NCBI GenBank assembly: GCA_946406115.1
Contig: OX291544.1
Span: 10,106,001 to 10,170,000, forward strand
DNA length: 64,000 bases
Direction: 5' to 3'
Source: Apoda limacodes
Lineage: Eukaryota > Arthropoda > Insecta > Lepidoptera > Limacodidae
In this document: one piece after another, positions 1-10,861 of the stretch
How the letters are laid out: every line of letters starts with the position of its first letter
Numbering within the stretch: the first letter of the stretch is position 1
Translations under genes and position numbers: made by a program
Notes under the pieces: model-generated
What the model was told of the DNA's origin: nothing
Seen by the model: only the letters and a program-made list of their open reading frames with translations
Database searches by the model: none

Positions 1-2
1 GG

Positions 3-263
3 AAAAACCTACGCTACATAGTTGGCATAATAACAGGTCACTGCCCGCTAAACAGGCACTTTTTCAATATCGGCGTTACTGACAGTCCTCTATGCAGGGG
101 CTGTATGGAAGCCGAGGAGACACCGTCTCACGTGGTTCTTCATTGCAAAAGCGTGAGCGACCAACGGACAAAGTTCCTTAAGAATCCACAAACCATGAGA
201 GAGGCGCTGAATAACATCAGATGCCTCCTAAACTTTTGGATGGAGCTGGGATGGTATGAGTAA
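3..263 (+). CDS. C-terminal end of a non-LTR retrotransposon ORF2 (zinc-knuckle tail)
   Basis: An open frame enters from the window edge and ends at TAA 261-263, giving about 86 residues. It reads TGHCPLNRHFFNIGV, then DSPLCRGCMEAEETPSHVV and LHC. The C-x2-C followed by H-x4-C forms a CCHC knuckle of the kind that closes the ORF2 of insect non-LTR retrotransposons, after an RNase H-like region. The endonuclease and reverse transcriptase would lie upstream, outside the window. Two facts fit an element end: the frame has no internal stop, and a short tandem tail follows about 70 bases later. The exact clade cannot be decided from this piece. Confidence 0.75.
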   Translation, partial: KNLRYIVGIITGHCPLNRHFFNIGVTDSPLCRGCMEAEETPSHVVLHCKSVSDQRTKFLKNPQTMREALNNIRCLLNFWMELGWYE

Positions 264-332
264 CCAATGACAGGTATCGGTTACCTACGTACAATGGCCC
301 TATTATGAGGCTAAGTGCGGAAAACATAAGTC

Positions 333-350
333 CAACTAACTAACTAACTA
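333..350 (+). repeat. (AACT)n 3' tail
   Basis: About four and a half AACT units follow the preceding LINE ORF after a 70-base 3' untranslated stretch. Short tandem tails in place of poly(A) are common at the 3' ends of some insect non-LTR elements, so this probably marks the end of that element. Confidence 0.6.
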
Positions 351-360
351 TCTTCATAAA

Positions 361-1990
361 CATAATTTACTTAGCCCTCTCAATCTGGTTTTCGTCCAGA
401 TCACAGCACAACCACAGCTCTTCTAAAGATTACTGATGATATTAGACTTAATATTGAAAATAAAAAACTTACTGTTTTCGTTCTATTGGATCTTAGCAGT
501 AAATTTAATTCTGTGGATCTAGACATTCTGTTAGCTATTCTTCAATCGTTGAATTGTTCTCCTTTATCTTTAACTTGGTTTGAATCTTACTTAAAAAACC
601 GTCAACAATGGATGTCAGTCTAACTGGACTGCTCTAACCATGGGTGTTCCACAGGGTGGAGTGCTGTCACCTATTATTTTTTCAATCTTCATCAGTGGTA
701 ATACAAACTGTATTTCTTCTTCTTACGCTGATGACTTACAAATTTATGCAGCAGCTCCTTTTGACAATTTGTCAGATGTGATTGTCAAAATAAATTCTGA
801 TCTTCATTTAATACATAACTGGCCTCAATGCTACGGTCTTAAGGTCAATGCTTATAAATCACAAGACATTAAAATTGGCAGTCAGCACTTTATATCTAAG
901 CTACAATCTGTAGAACTACCTAGCATCGAACTTAATGATAACATAATAGCTTATTCGAAAACCGTTCGAAACCTGGGTATTACTATGGATCAACCATTAT
1001 CCTGGGCTCCTTATGTGAATGAGCTTAGTCGTAAACTCTTTGCTTCCATGCATTCACTGAAGCGACTGCAAAACTTTTTACCCATACCCACTAAAATTAT
1101 GTTGGCACGTTCCTTGCTGTTGCTACTTCTACTTTCTATAATGCCATATTTCTTGATGTAACAGTGGAATTGTTCTGTAAATTAAAACGTGCAAAATGTT
1201 TGCATATGCTATGTGTTCCGGCTGCGTAAGTACGATCATATATCTGATTTCCGCAATCAATTAAAGTGGATGCCATTTAAAACTCGACAAAATCTTTAGA
1301 TCCTTTCCCTTCTCTATAAAATTCTTTTTCATCCTTCTGCTCCGATTTATTTGAAGGAAAACTTTGGTTTTGAAGACTATTCTAGCCTACGCTTGTGTAT
1401 GTCCAGACCACTATATCTTTCAGTTCCCGTTCATAGAACGCACTCTTACTCGAAGTCCTTCACTATACATGCCGTCCAACAGTGGAATCGATTGCCTGTT
1501 GAGATTCGTAAGATACAATCACTTGGTACTTTTAAAGCCGCTCTCAGCAAAATGTACTTAACTGATCTGCTATAAGTATAACCTGTCTCATTTCGTAGGT
1601 TATTTTTTTAAATTTTGGAATATGCTCTGATCCGTTTGTTTTCTGTGTAAGTGTTATTTTTTACATTATGTAAGCCTTATGATAATTGTAAATATATTTA
1701 TGTCTGTTGGTATATATGTAATATATGTATGTATATGTACTCAGTTGTATGTATTTATATGTATTTGTGGAAGTATATTGTATAAACATTTTTATGTGTT
1801 ATTTGTATGCGCCTTAGCCTAATTAATCACTTTGGTTTCAAAAATTCAGAGGTAGACTTTAAGAGATTTCTCATAGGGATAAGTCCGCCTATTGTGTCAT
1901 TACTTTTGTATGTTTAATATGTTAAAGTGTAATTTTGTATTTAAGTTTTATGTGTTTTGCAATAAAGTGTATACAACAACAACGACAAGG
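361..1990 (+). mobile_element. Decayed CR1/jockey-group non-LTR retrotransposon, 5'-truncated
   Basis: The stretch reads as reverse transcriptase from about 375 to 1575, then about 400 bases of AT-rich 3' untranslated region with an AATAAA-like signal near 1961 and a short ACAACAACAAC tail. The 5' end is missing: reading begins inside the RT domain, at the block SGFRPDHSTTTALL. The previous element's AACT tail lies directly upstream, so this copy probably inserted just beyond it. Confidence 0.75.
378..1575 (+). pseudogene. Broken reverse transcriptase of the CR1/jockey-group element
   Basis: Three blocks in different frames make up one RT C-terminal half. First, about 378-622 reads QSGFRPDHSTTTALLKI, then VLLDLSSKFNSVDLDILL, and stops after KNRQQWMSV. 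Second, 640-1161 gives MGVPQGGVLSPIIFSIF and the catalytic YADDLQIY at 724-747. Third, 1351-1575 carries the C-terminal region, with HAVQQWNRLPVEIRKIQSL. In motif A the first aspartate is kept (LLDLS), but the usual AFDSVD has become KFNSVD. Stops at about 622 and 1161 and frame changes show it is dead. In a live element this protein would make cDNA at a nicked genomic target. Confidence 0.8.
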
Positions 1991-2192
1991 TGAGGGTAGT
2001 TCAACAGGACGCTTCCACTCGAAGCCGACGACGCCGCGCACCGCCAGTTTACCCGTGACCAAGGCTGGTGTAACCCAGCCAAAACGTCGGGAAAAAGGTA
2101 TTTTGCCAAATGACGCGTTAAATCCCGTTTTATTATTTTTGAATTAGTAATGGAACGCGTAAATTTAAAAACTTATATAACAACAACAACTA
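1991..2192. repeat. GC-rich dispersed-repeat 3' end
   Basis: A locally GC-rich stretch (GCCGACGACGCCGCGCACCG) passes into AACCCAGCCAAAACGTCGGG and ends in ACAACAACAAC, like the element before it. The composition break and the tail suggest the 3' end of another retroelement. I recognise the AAACGTCGGG style of sequence from lepidopteran repeats but cannot name the family. Confidence 0.4.
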
Positions 2193-3711
2193 TTTTACCC
2201 TATTTATATATTTGTAATTAAAATTTCGGTCGGTCTGCCTGCGATGGGCTTCAAACGCTGGTGACAACAGTCGATTTAACGGCATAGGTGTGTATTTAAA
2301 GTTGTTATTATGAAGAAAGATAAATAAATAAAATAAGAAAGAGAAGAACAAACAATTTTTGCTACTTAACATATTTTTTATTAAATATCACGATGTTATT
2401 ATATATCTGCATAATAATGTTATTAAACAGCCTTAAGATAAGTTTCTAGATAACTTTAAGGTCGAATGAACGATTAACTATATATTTTTGGATTATATTC
2501 ATTATCTTATATATTCTTAAATTAATTGTGATTTCTTTTTCAGATTTCACTGTAACAAATTGTAAATATTGAAATTATAGCCGAATGATATTGACGATTA
2601 ATTTTGTATCGTTTACCTTATTATTTGCTTGGCATGCTATCTCAACGGCAGCATTGACATTGACTAAATTACTTTTCCTAAACCTCCAATGGTTTCTAGT
2701 ATTTTTAATACCAAATGGACAATGGTATAAAGTTAATATATCACATATAACAAGAACTATTTTTAACCAAAAAGGTATTTCGAGATTACGACTAAGAAAA
2801 GTCACACGAAGAAGTTGATTAAGATCAACAATCACTTGCGGAAAACTAAACATAAAAATCATGGCAACTAATAACAGCAGGTATTCGTCTATTCAAGTCA
2901 GTTTTAGTCTTATAAGTAAATAAAATTTAGTTTAGCACTTAAATAAATAGTACAGCATTCATTGATTTCATTAATTCAATTAAAAATGGTCATTTAAACA
3001 TTACAATATAAACTAAGAAACTTATTTTTCGACTATTCACTAATTATATACACAAAATCATAATAAAAAAAGAAACCAACGTCGGAATAGTCCATGATGA
3101 AATTAATATTTTTAAAAATATACTTGTATCTGACTTTTGTGTCTTAACAAAACTATTAAACATAGTCTTAGTAAATACAAACATCCAACTACAACAACAT
3201 CTAACACTGACTCTGCATAACATAAGAAAAACGTTTTGTAATAACTTGGTCAGACACTAGCATTTCGAAAATTTTTCGAACATCTATTAAATATGATACA
3301 AACGTGCACAAGAATCTTGCAAACTTAAATTGTACAAGGATCTGATTCTTAAAATTACGTCTTTAGTCTATAAAATTAAGGCTATCAATATTCATATAAA
3401 TAAAGACACTCCTGAGAAACAAATGCTTATATTACAGGTCATAATATAATACAGATGGGAACTCTTTTGCTTCGTCCTCTAGTACATGAGTGACGTTTAA
3501 TGGTCCCATGTTATTTACGAATCCATTATTCATTATAGTTCTTCTATCAGTTGTCATTCATACGAATGTAACACAATACGTAGAAATTCTTATCATTTTA
3601 CTTATTTTTTTAACATTATAATATTAAATTACACTATTAAGTTTAGTTTCTGTATTCAATGCTAATTTGATTTGCATTGTAATATTTTATTTGAAAAACA
3701 ACCACTTGCGT
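2193..3711. other. AT-rich stretch without a recognised gene
   Basis: No known domain is seen. One minus-strand frame (2862 to 2575, 95 codons, hydrophobic start) is open over a 77-codon plus-strand frame. It contains a good splice-donor-like AATAAG|GTAAAC on the minus strand near 2616, so an exon cannot be excluded, but I recognise nothing in it. Confidence 0.4.
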
Positions 3712-4100
3712 TATTGGGGCTCCGTACCCAAAGTGTAATTAGTGGAACCCTATTACTAATACTTCGCTGTCCGTTCGTCCGTCCGTCCGTTCGTCCGTCC
3801 GTCCGTCCGTCTGTCACCAGGCTGTATCTCATGAACCGTGATAGTTAGACAGTTGACATTTTCACAGAAGATGTATTTCTGTTTCCGCTTTAACAACAAA
3901 AACTAAAAAACAGAATAAAATAAATATTTGAGGCGCATAAAATATTCACAGAATATTTACTTATAAAGACACTTTAAAATAAATATTTAAATTATAATAA
4001 AACAAATATTTAAGGGGGACTCCCATACAACAAACGTGATTTTTTTCCTTTTTTATAGATGGTACGGAACCCTTCGTGCACGAGTCCGATTTACGCTAAA
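3712..4100 (-). mobile_element. MITE-like lepidopteran repeat (GGTACGGAACCCT family), copy 1
   Basis: Reading the minus strand, this copy matches the better-preserved copy at 23821-24105. The outer tag resembles CGAGTCGGACTCGC, then come a GGTTCCGTACC end, a T-rich core, the block with CGGTTCATGAGATACAGCC, and a GGTACGGAACCC-like end near 3716-3728. The two ends form short inverted repeats. There is no coding capacity. A tandem GTCC tract inside it is expanded compared with the other copies. Confidence 0.7.
3769..3815 (+). repeat. (GTCC)n microsatellite inside the MITE
   Basis: About eleven GTCC/GTTC units in a row. The same place in the copy at 24040 has only three to four GGAC units, so the tract has grown in this copy. 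Confidence 0.85.
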
Positions 4101-5276
4101 ACTAGTCCTTAATCAATTATATAAATGACAGATAAGATTGAAATAATTTTTATCTTTGAGATACTCAATAAAAATATTTGGAAACATATAATATTTTTTA
4201 TCTACGTTAATAGTAACTAAATTTCTTATAATTCCAACTGTAAGTACTTTTGACTATGTGTGAAAACTTCTATTGAGTCCTGTTATTGACAGTCATCATT
4301 GGATATTTATTATTTCCTTTTCGTACAAAACATATTTAAAAAATCTAATCTAAATATATAAAATTTTTAGAACAAAAGTTGTAAATTTTTTTTTAACTTA
4401 TTGTCTATAAATTTAACACACAAATTGCATTAATATTACGCAGGAGTAATTTCCTTTTTTTCATCGTTCTTGTATAACTTATTTGGCCACTTAGTCCACA
4501 AATTTCTCGTTCTCATTTTCAAACAACCAAAAAAATACAGAAGCTGGACAGTGGTACAACAAAAATAAATATTATTCATAAAGAAACCCCATCAAATTAG
4601 ACGGGACAACACGATTGTAATAGATAAATTCTTAATAAAGAATCCTATTGCAGTTCACTAGTACTTGTTGAAAACTAAAACTAAAAATTAATACAATTAT
4701 CACTAAAATAAGTCGACGATTTGATTCCTTTTTAGTTTTGTTGTAAAACAATATTGATTCAAGTATAATAATAATATTATTAATAGTTTTGTATTAGCTA
4801 ATAATATGGGTTATTTAATATTAAAAACTAATAAGGTTTTATAGTACCAATCATCCCACACCTCACATCCTAAGGCTAATAAACGCGAAAGAAAACAAAA
4901 ACGGAATCGACCATTCAAGCGATAATACTACTGATAGGTTCTTTTCTTCAGCTTCCGATTTTTTACGGAATTATTATAAATTTCTTTGTAAATAGGAACA
5001 TCCAAATTACTAATATATACTAGTTCAGAATATGCTAAAAAAGTCATGGTTATTAAGTTTGGACCTAAACCTTCCTGTGGTTCTGAAATTAGTTGCACAT
5101 CTATGATATATCTGGATACGAAGTAGAAATATCCTGCTATCATTAGATGGATCAGGACTTGATCCTTGTGGTTCATCATTTAGAAAATAAAACAGCAGTC
5201 AAAGTTAAAACTAGCAATGTCAAAGTTGATAAAAAAAATTCCAAATTCGGTTAGGTTTTGCAAAATCTCCAGAGTA
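4101..5276. other. AT-rich stretch; one unrecognised minus-strand frame
   Basis: No RNA gene or known domain is seen. A minus-strand frame at 5179 to 4928 (83 residues, MMNHKDQVLIHLMIAGYFYF at its start) has mixed, protein-like composition. It could be a chance frame or an exon, and nothing in it is recognisable. Confidence 0.35.
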
Positions 5277-5545
5277 TTTTTTTATACCACTATGGTGGCA
5301 AACAAGCTTACGGTCCGCCTGATAGCAGTTACCACAACCGTAGCCTATGGACGCTTGCAACACCAGAGGTATCGCTCGCGCGTTGTGGACCCTGCAAACA
5401 TCTAATAACTTCTTTCTTGAAGAACCCCATACTGTGGTCCTAAGAGAAAACCTTGGCAGGGAGCTCATTCCACAACCCAAGCGTTGGCGAAAGAAAGTTT
5501 TTTTGGAACCGCACTGTACGCGACCATTTCGGTTCTAATACTACT
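5277..5545 (-). mobile_element. 5'-truncated 3' end of the 11-kb retrotransposon family
   Basis: On the minus strand this matches the last quarter kilobase of the element at 10862-14345. It has the ORF end (CGCACTGTACGC... region), the TAGCCTATGGACGC block, and the terminal TTTGCCACC(A)TAGTGGTATAAAAA. Plus-strand 5283-5310 reads TACCACTATGGTGGCAAACA, the complement of that end. The coding part has frame shifts relative to the intact copy, so it is a dead-on-arrival insertion. Confidence 0.85.
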
Positions 5546-6739
5546 ATAAATCTTTCCATTTTCAGTAACACCTATTATCATTTCCTGTCGTTTTTCTATT
5601 TATTACTCAAAACTTCTTGAAAGTTCAAATCTTTATATTTTCAGATAAACTCTACGCTCTATTTCTTTTATATTTCTCCAATTGTCAGATCAGATTGGAA
5701 GACACATCATCCTACAGAGTGATTTTATATAATCAACCAAACTTTTATAACTTTAAATTTAACTTTACCATTTGGCCTATGTATACTCAGCTATATTATT
5801 AAGTTTTAAATTAATTACGAGATTAAACAAACATGGTATGGAGCAAGTAATGTAGTGTGACTAAATTATAGTTTTCCAATGACACTCGGTGCCAGATATG
5901 ACTATTTATAAAAATTAGAAAAGATACGTTGAAAATTGCTTTGATAATTCAATAATAATAATATCTATCACTATAATATTTAATGTACCTATACATGTAT
6001 TGTTATTATATTTCAATACCCATATGCATACACAACCATATACATACATATATATATACATACATATATATAAACATACATGCACATGTATACATGGGAT
6101 ATAATTGTAGGTACTTGGAGGAACTTCTGACTCCCAAGCTAGGTAAACCTGTGTTATGTGAGAGCCAAGCTTCTAACTCTACACGTCCTGACTCTACAAG
6201 CCCTAACTTCACAAACTCTACTCCTTAGTCAATATATGTGGATTGGCAGTTTCGCTACCCGGTACAACACGTGGTACAACACGGTGACATGTGTCTAAGG
6301 TAAAACGACGGTCTGCGCGCGTCGGTCGGATACATTTCTGATTGAGAAATTCAATATAGAAAAAAAAAATCAATTTTCTTTAAGACTACGATATAGGCTA
6401 GATTGCGTAAATATGCTGTTTTTGTAAACATTTTGTGCCAAAAAATATACTTATGTTATAAAACTTGCTTTTTTTAGTTACTGAGTGATTTTTATTTATT
6501 GTATTCAATACACGAAAGAAATGTGGAAGTATAGATTAAAATTTACTACTAGGTATTGAAGCCTCTTAATATATCTAAATTTGCTTGTAATGAAAGTCGG
6601 TTCAATAATTAGAATAGGTTCTAGGGAATCGACTCTAAGTTGTTGTAGCAAAAAGTCAAAAATGGGACTACAAAACGGTAAAAACGTTAAATTCAATAAA
6701 ACACAATTAAAGTTTCAAGGCATCATATAAGACTATAGT
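5546..6739. other. Noncoding stretch with a CATA/TATA microsatellite
   Basis: AT-rich sequence with no recognised gene. From 6021 to 6096 it holds an irregular (CATA)n/(TA)n microsatellite. Nearby open frames are products of that repetition. Confidence 0.6.
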
Positions 6740-6986
6740 AACTCTAGTTTGTACCGGGTAACGAAAATCTATGTATCGACATAAACTACATATAATTACC
6801 CTAGTTTGTACGGGGTTATTAAAATTTATGCATCGATATAAACTACATATAATTACCCTAGTTTGTACCGAGTAACGTAAATCTATGCATAGACATAAAC
6901 TACATATAATTACCCTAGTTTGTACTGGGTTACTAAAATGTATGCATTGACATAAACTATACTTACCCTAGTTTGTACCACAACTT
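6740..6986 (+). repeat. 57-bp tandem repeat, about 4.4 units
   Basis: CTAGTTTGTAC recurs at 6744, 6801, 6858, 6915 and 6968, giving spacings of 57, 57, 57 and 53. Between the anchors the text ACATAAACTACATATAATTA recurs with small changes. It is a compact minisatellite with no coding sense. Confidence 0.9.
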
Positions 6987-7299
6987 AAATATAGAAACTT
7001 TAAGAGTGAAAGCAAAAATCCTTAAATTTAATTACTGTAACTCTACTGTCTTTTGGATCAAAAGTGTATTACAATTTTACGACTTGGCAAAAGCTTGAGG
7101 TTATTTGGCGTTATACTTCCTTAATATTACATCACATAAATCTCCCCAATACCTCTGTCGCAGCGGTAGGGCGATAATAAAAGCGTAATATAATAGACAA
7201 CCAAAGTATTTTTTGATTATTCTTTTTGTATTCGTAACGCTTCCGCAACAACAATACAGTTTTTACTTGAATTTATGAATTATGTGCTACTGTTCTACG

Positions 7300-8080
7300 T
7301 TAATTTCTCATGGCTTAATTTTAGGTCCTTTTCTATTTCTTATTTACATTAATGATCTCCCATTTGATGTAAAAAACTATGACATTGTCTTATTTGCTGA
7401 AGAAACTTCTTTACTTTTTAAAGTTAAGTGACGACAGACATGTTATGATGAATTAAATAATGTAATTCATAAGATTTTAAATTGGTTTAACGCTATTAAT
7501 TTGTTACTTAATGAAAAAAAAACCAAATGTGATAAATTGACATTACCAAATGTTAGTCAGATACATATATGTATTAATATAAATCGCGAGCAATTAAAAC
7601 TTGTCGTTTTAACAGTCTTTCTTAGCATAACGCTGGACTCATTCACAACCTAGCCAAAAAACTTAGTTCTGCTGTGTATGCGATCAAGAAAATAAGACAA
7701 TTGACCGATGTCGACACTGCAAAAATATTTTATTTCAGCTATTTCCATAGTTCAATGACATGTGGGGCAGCGCTGCTGATGTAAATACAACATTTATGTT
7801 ACAAAAACGGGCAATTCGTGCTAGTTACAAATAAGGATCTAGGATTTCTCTGAGGGATAGGTTTAGGGAAGTAAATATTTTAACTTAAGTTATGATACAC
7901 GTCTACACAAAATAAGTAACTCTTTTATGGGGCAATGTATACAATTTCAACAAAGATCCTAATAATATTCAAAAGCTATCAATAAGTAAATTTAAATATT
8001 TTATCAAACAACAACTTTGTGAAAAATACACTCCAATATTTCAGACAAATTTGTGTAAATGATAAAAATCCATGGGACTG
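7300..8080 (+). pseudogene. Heavily decayed jockey/CR1-like reverse transcriptase fragment
   Basis: From 7312 the frame reads GLILGPFLFLIYINDLPFDV and then YDIVLFAEETSLLFK before a stop at 7429. This is the RT segment from motif B to motif C, but the catalytic F/Y-A-D-D has become FAEE, so the enzyme is dead. Later pieces in shifting frames include YFSYFHSSMTCGAALLM and LRDRFREVNIL, typical of the C-terminal half of lepidopteran non-LTR elements. Stops are frequent. It is older than the copy at 361-1990, judging by its damage. Confidence 0.75.
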
Positions 8081-9190
8081 CAGATGCTCAATCACAGTAC
8101 GCATATGTAAACCAAATTAAAATAGAAATAATAGATATTTTTTTTAAAGATAGATTTATATATAAGATAAGAATTGATTTTAGATTGAATGTATTTGTAT
8201 TTTGTATAATTTTTTTAAAGAGTAACTACCAAATTTCTTACCGGATTCTTCTCGGTAAAAATCAACACATAGAGAAAAATTTTTTGTTTACATTTTAAAT
8301 TACACTGCTATGTCCTTTATTTTAGAATGCTTTTAAAATCTGACAAAATGGTATAACATATTTGTAGACTTATTAAAGATTTTCGAACTTGTTTTCAAAA
8401 ATGTAAACACAAAAATATTGTTTAGTTGACAAAAATTGATACGGCAAATTAAAGGCCTTTCGTGGGTGGCATAAAACACTGACAGTCGAATTATTAGCTC
8501 AAAAACCATAAATCTACTATGGGCTAACATACTGGAATAATTCCTAAGACTCCTTACTCCTATGCCCGTATAGTGGGGACCTAGAATGGCTGAGGCGAAA
8601 TATACAAATAATAATAACCTCTGAATACACAACTATAAAAGTAGACACAAGCGCTCAGCTCACTTGAAGCAAGTACTCGTAACAAACACGTGTGTTATTT
8701 ATTCGCTTAGCCGAGTGTCACTAATGCGATTTACAAACTCGAGTGACTAGCAAAGAACGAGATTTGTGACGTGAGATATTTTTCCTTTAGTACGAGTGAC
8801 TTTTTGGGTAAAGCATAGGTTTTCGTAAACTATCTTACTTATTTTTGATTTGGTACGAGTGAGTTTTAGATTTTATTTTCGAGAAATGTTATTTATTTAT
8901 CCTGAGGTACTAAAGATTGACTCTTAGGTTTAAGAAATAATATTTATAGGCGCGAAAAGTAAGCACAAATAGGGTCAAAATTTACGGTTTTTAAATTGCT
9001 GAACGGATTTGGCGAGACTGGTATTATTCGGCTCAGAAAGTAATGTATAACCTCTTTGACCACTATTTTTCGTTGTCGTACATTATATTTAAAAAATTGC
9101 ATCTTCAAAATTACAAATAATAAACGTACAACCAACGAACTTAATGCCTAAAGAAATTTTCCACCAGTTAACTTTCAATATTCTCCACAA
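8081..9190. other. AT-rich stretch, repeat-like but unassigned
   Basis: No recognisable gene. The section 8650-8870 repeats ACGAGTGA/CGAGTGAC-like words several times and is probably part of a decayed dispersed repeat. A minus-strand frame at 8632 to 8333 (99 codons) shows no known motif. Confidence 0.4.
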
Positions 9191-9192
9191 AC

Positions 9193-9375
9193 TTACTGCG
9201 TGGCTCAAAGGAAAATCACCTGCCTGCAAAACTGAGAGACATGGGTTCGATCCCCACAAAGGACAAATATCTATATGACGAAAACATGCGTGTTATCTGT
9301 GTGTGTATTTGGGAGGATCCTAGGACGTTGTACGTTACGTAATGGAATTCCGCAATTAAAAATATATTTATTTTT
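9193..9375 (+). mobile_element. tRNA-headed SINE
   Basis: The head reads TGGCTCAAAGG (A-box-like, 9201) and GGTTCGATCCC (B box, 9245-9255), the internal RNA polymerase III promoter of a tRNA. It continues into CACAAAGGACAAATAT and a nonribosomal body. The arm pairing needed for a working tRNA is not evident. A second copy lies on the minus strand at 44398-44510. Confidence 0.7.
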
Positions 9376-10582
9376 AATTGATTAATTATTAAGAAATTAT
9401 TATCCTTACTATCAAAGTTGTACTAAGTCAGTGACGAGTTTCACTAAACGCGGTTTAAAATACAGGATTACGTCACTTATTGGTAGAATAATGGTAATTT
9501 TTTACATTTTATTTTAGAAATAAGGGACTCTTATCCTTATTTACTTAACTTAAGATTACACATAATATACATAACAACGTCCATTACAATTAGTTTTATG
9601 GTTAATTTATCGATATCAGTAAAAAGAAATCCACCCATTTACAAAAAAAGTATTAATGTATTTTGTATCCGTTGACTGGTACCAATAATCCTAGCCTTAC
9701 TTAATTTGGGTCCAGATGACGCTATGTGATCTAAATATTCATGTTATTTAAAATTCTACATTTATAATATATGTATAATAACACACAACCCTCATAATCA
9801 TAAATAAATTAAAAGAATATAACTTACTTTCCAAATGACCATTCCAAAGGATCATTGTATTTTCCAATTCAAAATTAAGACATTCGAACGATAAAACAAA
9901 TAGAAAATTAATGTCTATTTTTAGGTTTGCATTTACGTAGTTATTTTCGAGAATTATTGAAATCAAATTTTGCCGTTTTCATTATTGTATACAAATTATA
10001 TAAAAATACATATCTTAGTAACTTAATTTTTACCAATGAAATCCTGCGTTTAAAATAGATTTTTTACTGTTTCTTTCTGTTAAATGTTAATTTTTTTTAC
10101 TATTCTTATAAGAATTTAAGATTTTTTGCTTCAACTAAGTCGTAAACTAAATTAATACTTTCATGTATTTTCGGCTATAACTAAAATTATCTCGAATTTA
10201 CAAGAATACAGTGGAATTATATATACAAGAGTTATTGTGTAAAGTTTATTTATAATTGACAAAACATAGAGGAATCAAAGACTTCGTAAGATACGTATTC
10301 TTGTTATTATTTAGAAAAACAATAAAAAAGATACAAAAGGTCCGTATATATTTGTTTTGTGCTTGACATTTTTATAACAAATACCGAAAAGGTACTCGAA
10401 TATAATCTTTCACGATCCCTCGTCTATCCCACGTTGAGACCCTTTGCTCATAGGTGTATGAGACGTAATGTGGAGATATGGCTGTAAATCCGTCAAGATT
10501 ATTTATGCTCAAATTCTTCTTAGGGTAAAAGTGGTAATTGTCGTGAGAATAAAGGATACTTGTATATTTTTATAGTAACTGC
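9376..10582. other. AT-rich stretch with nothing recognised
   Basis: No domain, RNA gene or clear repeat structure was found here. Confidence 0.5.
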
Positions 10583-10861
10583 TTTTTAGGCTAGCGGAGC
10601 CCTATTATATAGCATATTCTATCTGTTTTTCTATCCATCCCACCTTTAATAGACAATTTTAGACCGATGCCGTTGTAGGCAGCAGCCTGAAATTCTCACA
10701 GAATATATGTTATAATGGTGGTTTACCAAATAAATAATAAAAAAAAAGTAGAATTTTAAAAGGGTATACATAGAAAAAAATAGTTTTGTTGTTAAAACGA
10801 TAAAAGTTTAAGCTTTATAGTATAACAACATATAATTATATATAATTATATTAAATATTGT
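10583..10861. repeat. Left part of a decayed repeat split by the retrotransposon
   Basis: It resembles the GGTTCCGTA repeat class: an AGCGGAGCCCTA start, a TCTGTTTTTCTATCC tract, then CAGCAGCCTGAAATTCTCACA, and an A-rich core. Its probable other end, with CGAGTTCGACTCGCACTTGG, lies at 14366-14412 beyond the retrotransposon. That implies the retrotransposon jumped into it. Confidence 0.5.

Noticed and set aside
2575..2862. A minus-strand 95-codon gene
   Set aside because: Open on both strands, no recognisable motif, and no partner exon; kept only as a note.
5983..6228. Tyr/Ile/His-rich frames on both strands
   Set aside because: They are translations of the CATA/TATA microsatellite.
8333..8632. 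A minus-strand 99-codon gene
   Set aside because: Composition follows AT-rich repeat DNA and no domain is visible.
9193..9260. A functional tRNA gene
   Set aside because: A and B boxes are present but the arms do not pair, and the sequence continues into a SINE body found elsewhere in the window.
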